From contig NW_023501039.1 of the NCBI RefSeq assembly GCF_014066305.1, positions 1-64,000 of the forward strand: 64,000 nt of DNA, written 5' to 3'. The DNA is from Letharia columbiana (Eukaryota > Ascomycota > Lecanoromycetes > Lecanorales > Parmeliaceae). A program made the translations under genes and the position numbers. Under the pieces are notes generated by a model, which did no database searches, was not told the origin of the DNA, and saw only the letters and a program-made list of their open reading frames with translations. Below, in pieces: positions 61,028 through 64,000 of this stretch (the stretch's first letter is position 1; every line of letters starts with the position of its first letter).

Positions 61028-63185
61028 AGCGGGAATTTAAGATATTATTTATAAGATTAAAGAAGAAAAAGTTAAAAAGTTAGAAAAGAAAGATAAGAGT
61101 AAATTTAATAGAAATATCAAAGCTAGTAAGAAGAAAGGTTCGAAGAAAAACGTATACTTAACGAATATAGATATTTAAGATACAAACCTTAATCGAGAAG
61201 TATTATTTATTTCTAGATATATCTATAAGTAGAAAGTATTCGTTATATAAAAAAGATATTATAGTCGAAAAGAATTATATCTTAAAATTAATTATAACTC
61301 TTAATAGAAATATTAAAGGGACTTATAAGATAGATAGCGTAAACGGCTAAAAACTTAAAAGTATAAAGTTATCGCTTTATTATTATTAAGTATAAGAAAT
61401 AACTTTTATAAAGAATCGAGAGATCGGCGGCGAAGAGCTATTAGGTAATATATTAATAAGTTTACTATCTCTTAATTATCTTAAAAAAGATTTATAAACT
61501 ATAAGAGTTAGCGTTTAATATAAGAAAAAAGAATTTATAATATAGAATTCTAAATATCTTTCTAATTAATAGATAGCGAAATCTATTATAATCTCTTCTT
61601 TTAAGCTTTTATATTTAAATATTTATATCTCGATAATAAGAATAAAAAACGATTTAAAATCTTACTATTATAGTTATTAGTTATTATTTAAAAGATCTCT
61701 TCTACTTTATCGTCGTCTTTATTTAGCTCTTATTTATTTAGCGTATAATTATAATCCTTCGACTATTATTTAATCGAGCTTAATAAATTTAGAAAATTAT
61801 TATTATTTATATTAAATCACTATATTATCAAATTTCTTTATACTATATATTCGATCTTATTAAAATAAATATATAAAGATAATAGATTAAATTTTAATTA
61901 ATTAATTTAGATAATTTTTAATATACTTTTATTAAAGAGAGAGTAATAAATAAAAAGAGTATTTACTATAAGATTCGTTTATATATAATTATATATTTTT
62001 CTAGTCTAAAAATTATAAGTTAATAATTTTATATACGCGAGAAATAATAATAGCGTATCTTATAATCGATCTTAAGAGAATAATTCTATATCGTAAAATC
62101 TCTATACTTATATTTTTTAATTATATAATAAGATTCATAGTTATAAAAGTTAATATATATTATTTTCGCTTATAAAGACTAATAAGCTCTTTATTAAAAT
62201 TTTTAAATTATTATAAAGATAAAAAGTAATCTCTATTTATAAGATTACTTAATTATATTAGATAATCTAATTAATAGCTTTAAGTTATTATCTAATAATA
62301 TACTTATCTCTTATTCTTTCTCTTTTTTTATTTATCTTAAAATTATAAGATAGATAAGATTATTTAATATTTTCTTCTCTATTAAATCTTTTTATTATAA
62401 GATTATACTCTTATTATTATTAATAGCGCTTTTCTATTTTTAATTATTTAGACTTAATTATATAGCTAATATAGATATATACTTTCTCTTTAAAATACTA
62501 AATAAAAAAATTATATATATTAATATCTAATAATATTATAATATAGTCGATCTTATTATTTATAAAAGTATATATCTTTAACCTCTTATAATATCTTTTT
62601 CTACTTCTCTAAATTTACGCTTTTAAATTTATCTATATTTTTAACTTTATCTCTCGCGATTAATATCGCATTAAGATTAATAATAAATAACTTTTATAAG
62701 CGAGCTTTAAGTAGATTATATATTTCGAGAGTTATTATATATCGATAAAATTTAATAGTATAAGAATTTTATAAGAGCTCTTCTATCGCTTTACGCTTAC
62801 GATTTTTAATATTAATTAAATAATTATAGAATTTTAATAGCGATAGAAATAAGAAGAATTCTATTAAAAGATTATTATCGCGAAGTATTCGCTAAAGATC
62901 GTCTATATTATTTACTTCTATATATATAATTAAAATTATAAATTTAATTTCACTTTATAATAATAGAGAATCTTATTTTTTACTTTTAATAATAGATTAT
63001 TTATAATTCTATTATTATTTATCTTCTCGCTATATAAAATTACTATTACGTTAATTTTATAATATATATATTTATTAGATCTATAAATAATAGTATATAA
63101 AAGATATACTATAAGAAGAAAATAGAATATAAATTCTAAGTATCTTTCTAATTATCTTTCTAATTATTATAATATTATAATAAAT

Positions 63186-63205
63186 AAAAAAAAAAAAAAA
63201 AAAAA
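63186..63205 (+). repeat. A20 homopolymer
   Basis: Twenty adenines followed by ggaagaag. It could mark the 3' tail of a non-LTR retrotransposon ending here, but no LINE domain was identified upstream. Confidence 0.6.
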
Positions 63206-63431
63206 GGAAGAAGTAGTATATAAAAAGCTTATCGTTTTTATCTCAATTTATAGCGCTCGCGTGAAATTTGAGATAATAATTAATATTATAAAATTGTAAG
63301 ATTTTTAAATAAAGAAGAATAAAATAGATATAATAAAAAATTTAAAGAAGAATTAAAGTTTAAATCTAAAGAAAAGTTTATAAGTTTAATTATATGCTAA
63401 TAAGTTAGTTAATAATTAATAATTAATTTTA
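63206..63431. other. AT-rich spacer, nothing recognisable
   Basis: Short unmatched stretch between the A-run and the short X copy; retains a few CpG and TG (gcgctcgcgtgaaatttgag). Confidence 0.4.
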
Positions 63432-63896
63432 TTAATATATATAATAGAATAAGATAGAGTTAAGCTTAAAAATCTTAAATTTATATATATAATTAATTAT
63501 AAATTTAGAGTTACTACGCTTTTTAATTAAATTAACTAAGTTATTATAAATAAATAAATTAGTATTTATAATTATAAAAAAAATATAATTAAATAATCTT
63601 AATTAAAAAATAGATATATATTATTTAATTTTAGAATAACTTTTTTATTTTCTATTAAGATTTTAAGATTTCTTTCTAAAATTATAAAATAAAATAAGGA
63701 TTTTTAGATAAAAAAGAATTTTTAAATTTGATCTAATAATTATTAAAGCGTAAGGAATTTAAATATTACTTATTAAAGTTCGCTCGATAGCCGAATAGCT
63801 CGCTTACTAAAGTTCGCTTATTAAAGATTACTTATCTATTTACTTAATAGCTCTAATTAAAAAAATAATTATAAATTTAATTCGTAGATCTTTACT
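63432..63896 (-). mobile_element. Short family X element (465 bp), minus orientation
   Basis: The reverse complement of the 23812-24232 copy, RIP-mutated: left end TTAATATATATAATAG, right end CTTTACT, flanked by TA at 63430-63431 and 63897-63898. The doubled tcgctta/ttaaagttcgct block corresponds to the doubled gagcgaactttggtgagcg step in the other copy. Confidence 0.82.
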
Positions 63897-64000
63897 TATA
63901 AAAAATATAATATCTTATAGATTTTAATAGAATCTTTCATTTTTTAAGATAATAATAGAAATCTATTATTAAATATAATACTTATTAATTAAATAAGAAA
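63897..64000. other. AT-rich end of window
   Basis: About 100 bp of RIP-type sequence with no recognisable feature. Confidence 0.4.

Larger units (their letters stand above)
58874..63185. other. Unclassified RIP-degraded DNA with a probable plus-strand coding relic
   Basis: From about 60400 to 63180 the plus strand keeps one dominant frame in which stops fall mostly at expected Q and W positions. It is lysine-rich near 61060-61150 (EKKDKSKFNRNIKASKKKGS), and there is a possible C-x2-C pair near 60787-60805 (DCVYYVYK). I do not recognise the protein; a large transposase or other element protein is possible. A 102-bp direct repeat lies at 60279-60380 and 60926-61027. Confidence 0.35.

Noticed and set aside
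1..64000. Mitochondrial or organellar DNA because of the extreme AT content
   Set aside because: No mitochondrial genes, rRNA or tRNA; composition changes exactly at transposon borders, and mutations are CpA to TpA, which is nuclear RIP.

Overview
The window looks like a transposon-only, AT-rich heterochromatic block from a filamentous ascomycete (Pezizomycotina). The main evidence is base composition. Most of it has been stripped of CpA and TpG and filled with TpA, the signature of repeat-induced point mutation (RIP). The few segments that escaped have ordinary composition and CA/TG dinucleotides. I see no intact host gene, tRNA or rRNA. The species cannot be named from this sequence.

The block is a set of nested transposons whose breakpoints can be rejoined by eye. 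Family A is a Ty3/gypsy chromovirus of about 6.5 kb with 185-bp LTRs (TGTTA...TAACA before RIP). It is present as P (226-4345, + strand), H1 (4346-24988, - strand), E1 (6603-12017, - strand, inside H1), H2 (24989-32880, - strand), H3 (32881-33475, - strand) and H4 (47767-52763, - strand). E2 (12397-19558, - strand) is a second chromovirus family with 257-bp LTRs, inserted in the RNase H region of H1. E5 (36768-47380, + strand) is a third chromovirus with LTRs of about 150-175 bp. Family B (33476-36767, - strand) is an LTR element with 183-bp LTRs that seems to have gag but no pol. E3 (20980-22048) is a 1.07-kb miniature LTR element with little RIP.

The most unusual component is family X, a non-retroviral family with TA-type target duplications and ends AGTAAAGG...TACTRA. 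It has two forms. The long form (about 1.7-2.7 kb without nested inserts) is filled with degenerate tandem repeats: X1 25349-30285 with X2 27980-30277 nested in its tip, and X3 38348-41954 with X4 38824-40709 nested in it. The short form is 421-465 bp (23812-24232 and 63432-63896). Removing the nested copies at TA restores the host sequence. The long X copies carry, on the minus strand, a repeated segment homologous at DNA and protein level to the gag-like open frame of E3. No transposase is visible in them.

From 52764 to 63431 the sequence is mostly RIP-degraded DNA that I cannot classify. It begins with a 200-bp GC-richer, palindrome-rich island and holds a 92-bp tandem array, a foldback and an A20 run. 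Every pol gene is broken by RIP stops, so nothing here should be able to move by itself. The chromodomains, nesting and lack of genes would fit a pericentromeric, centromeric or subtelomeric AT-isochore.
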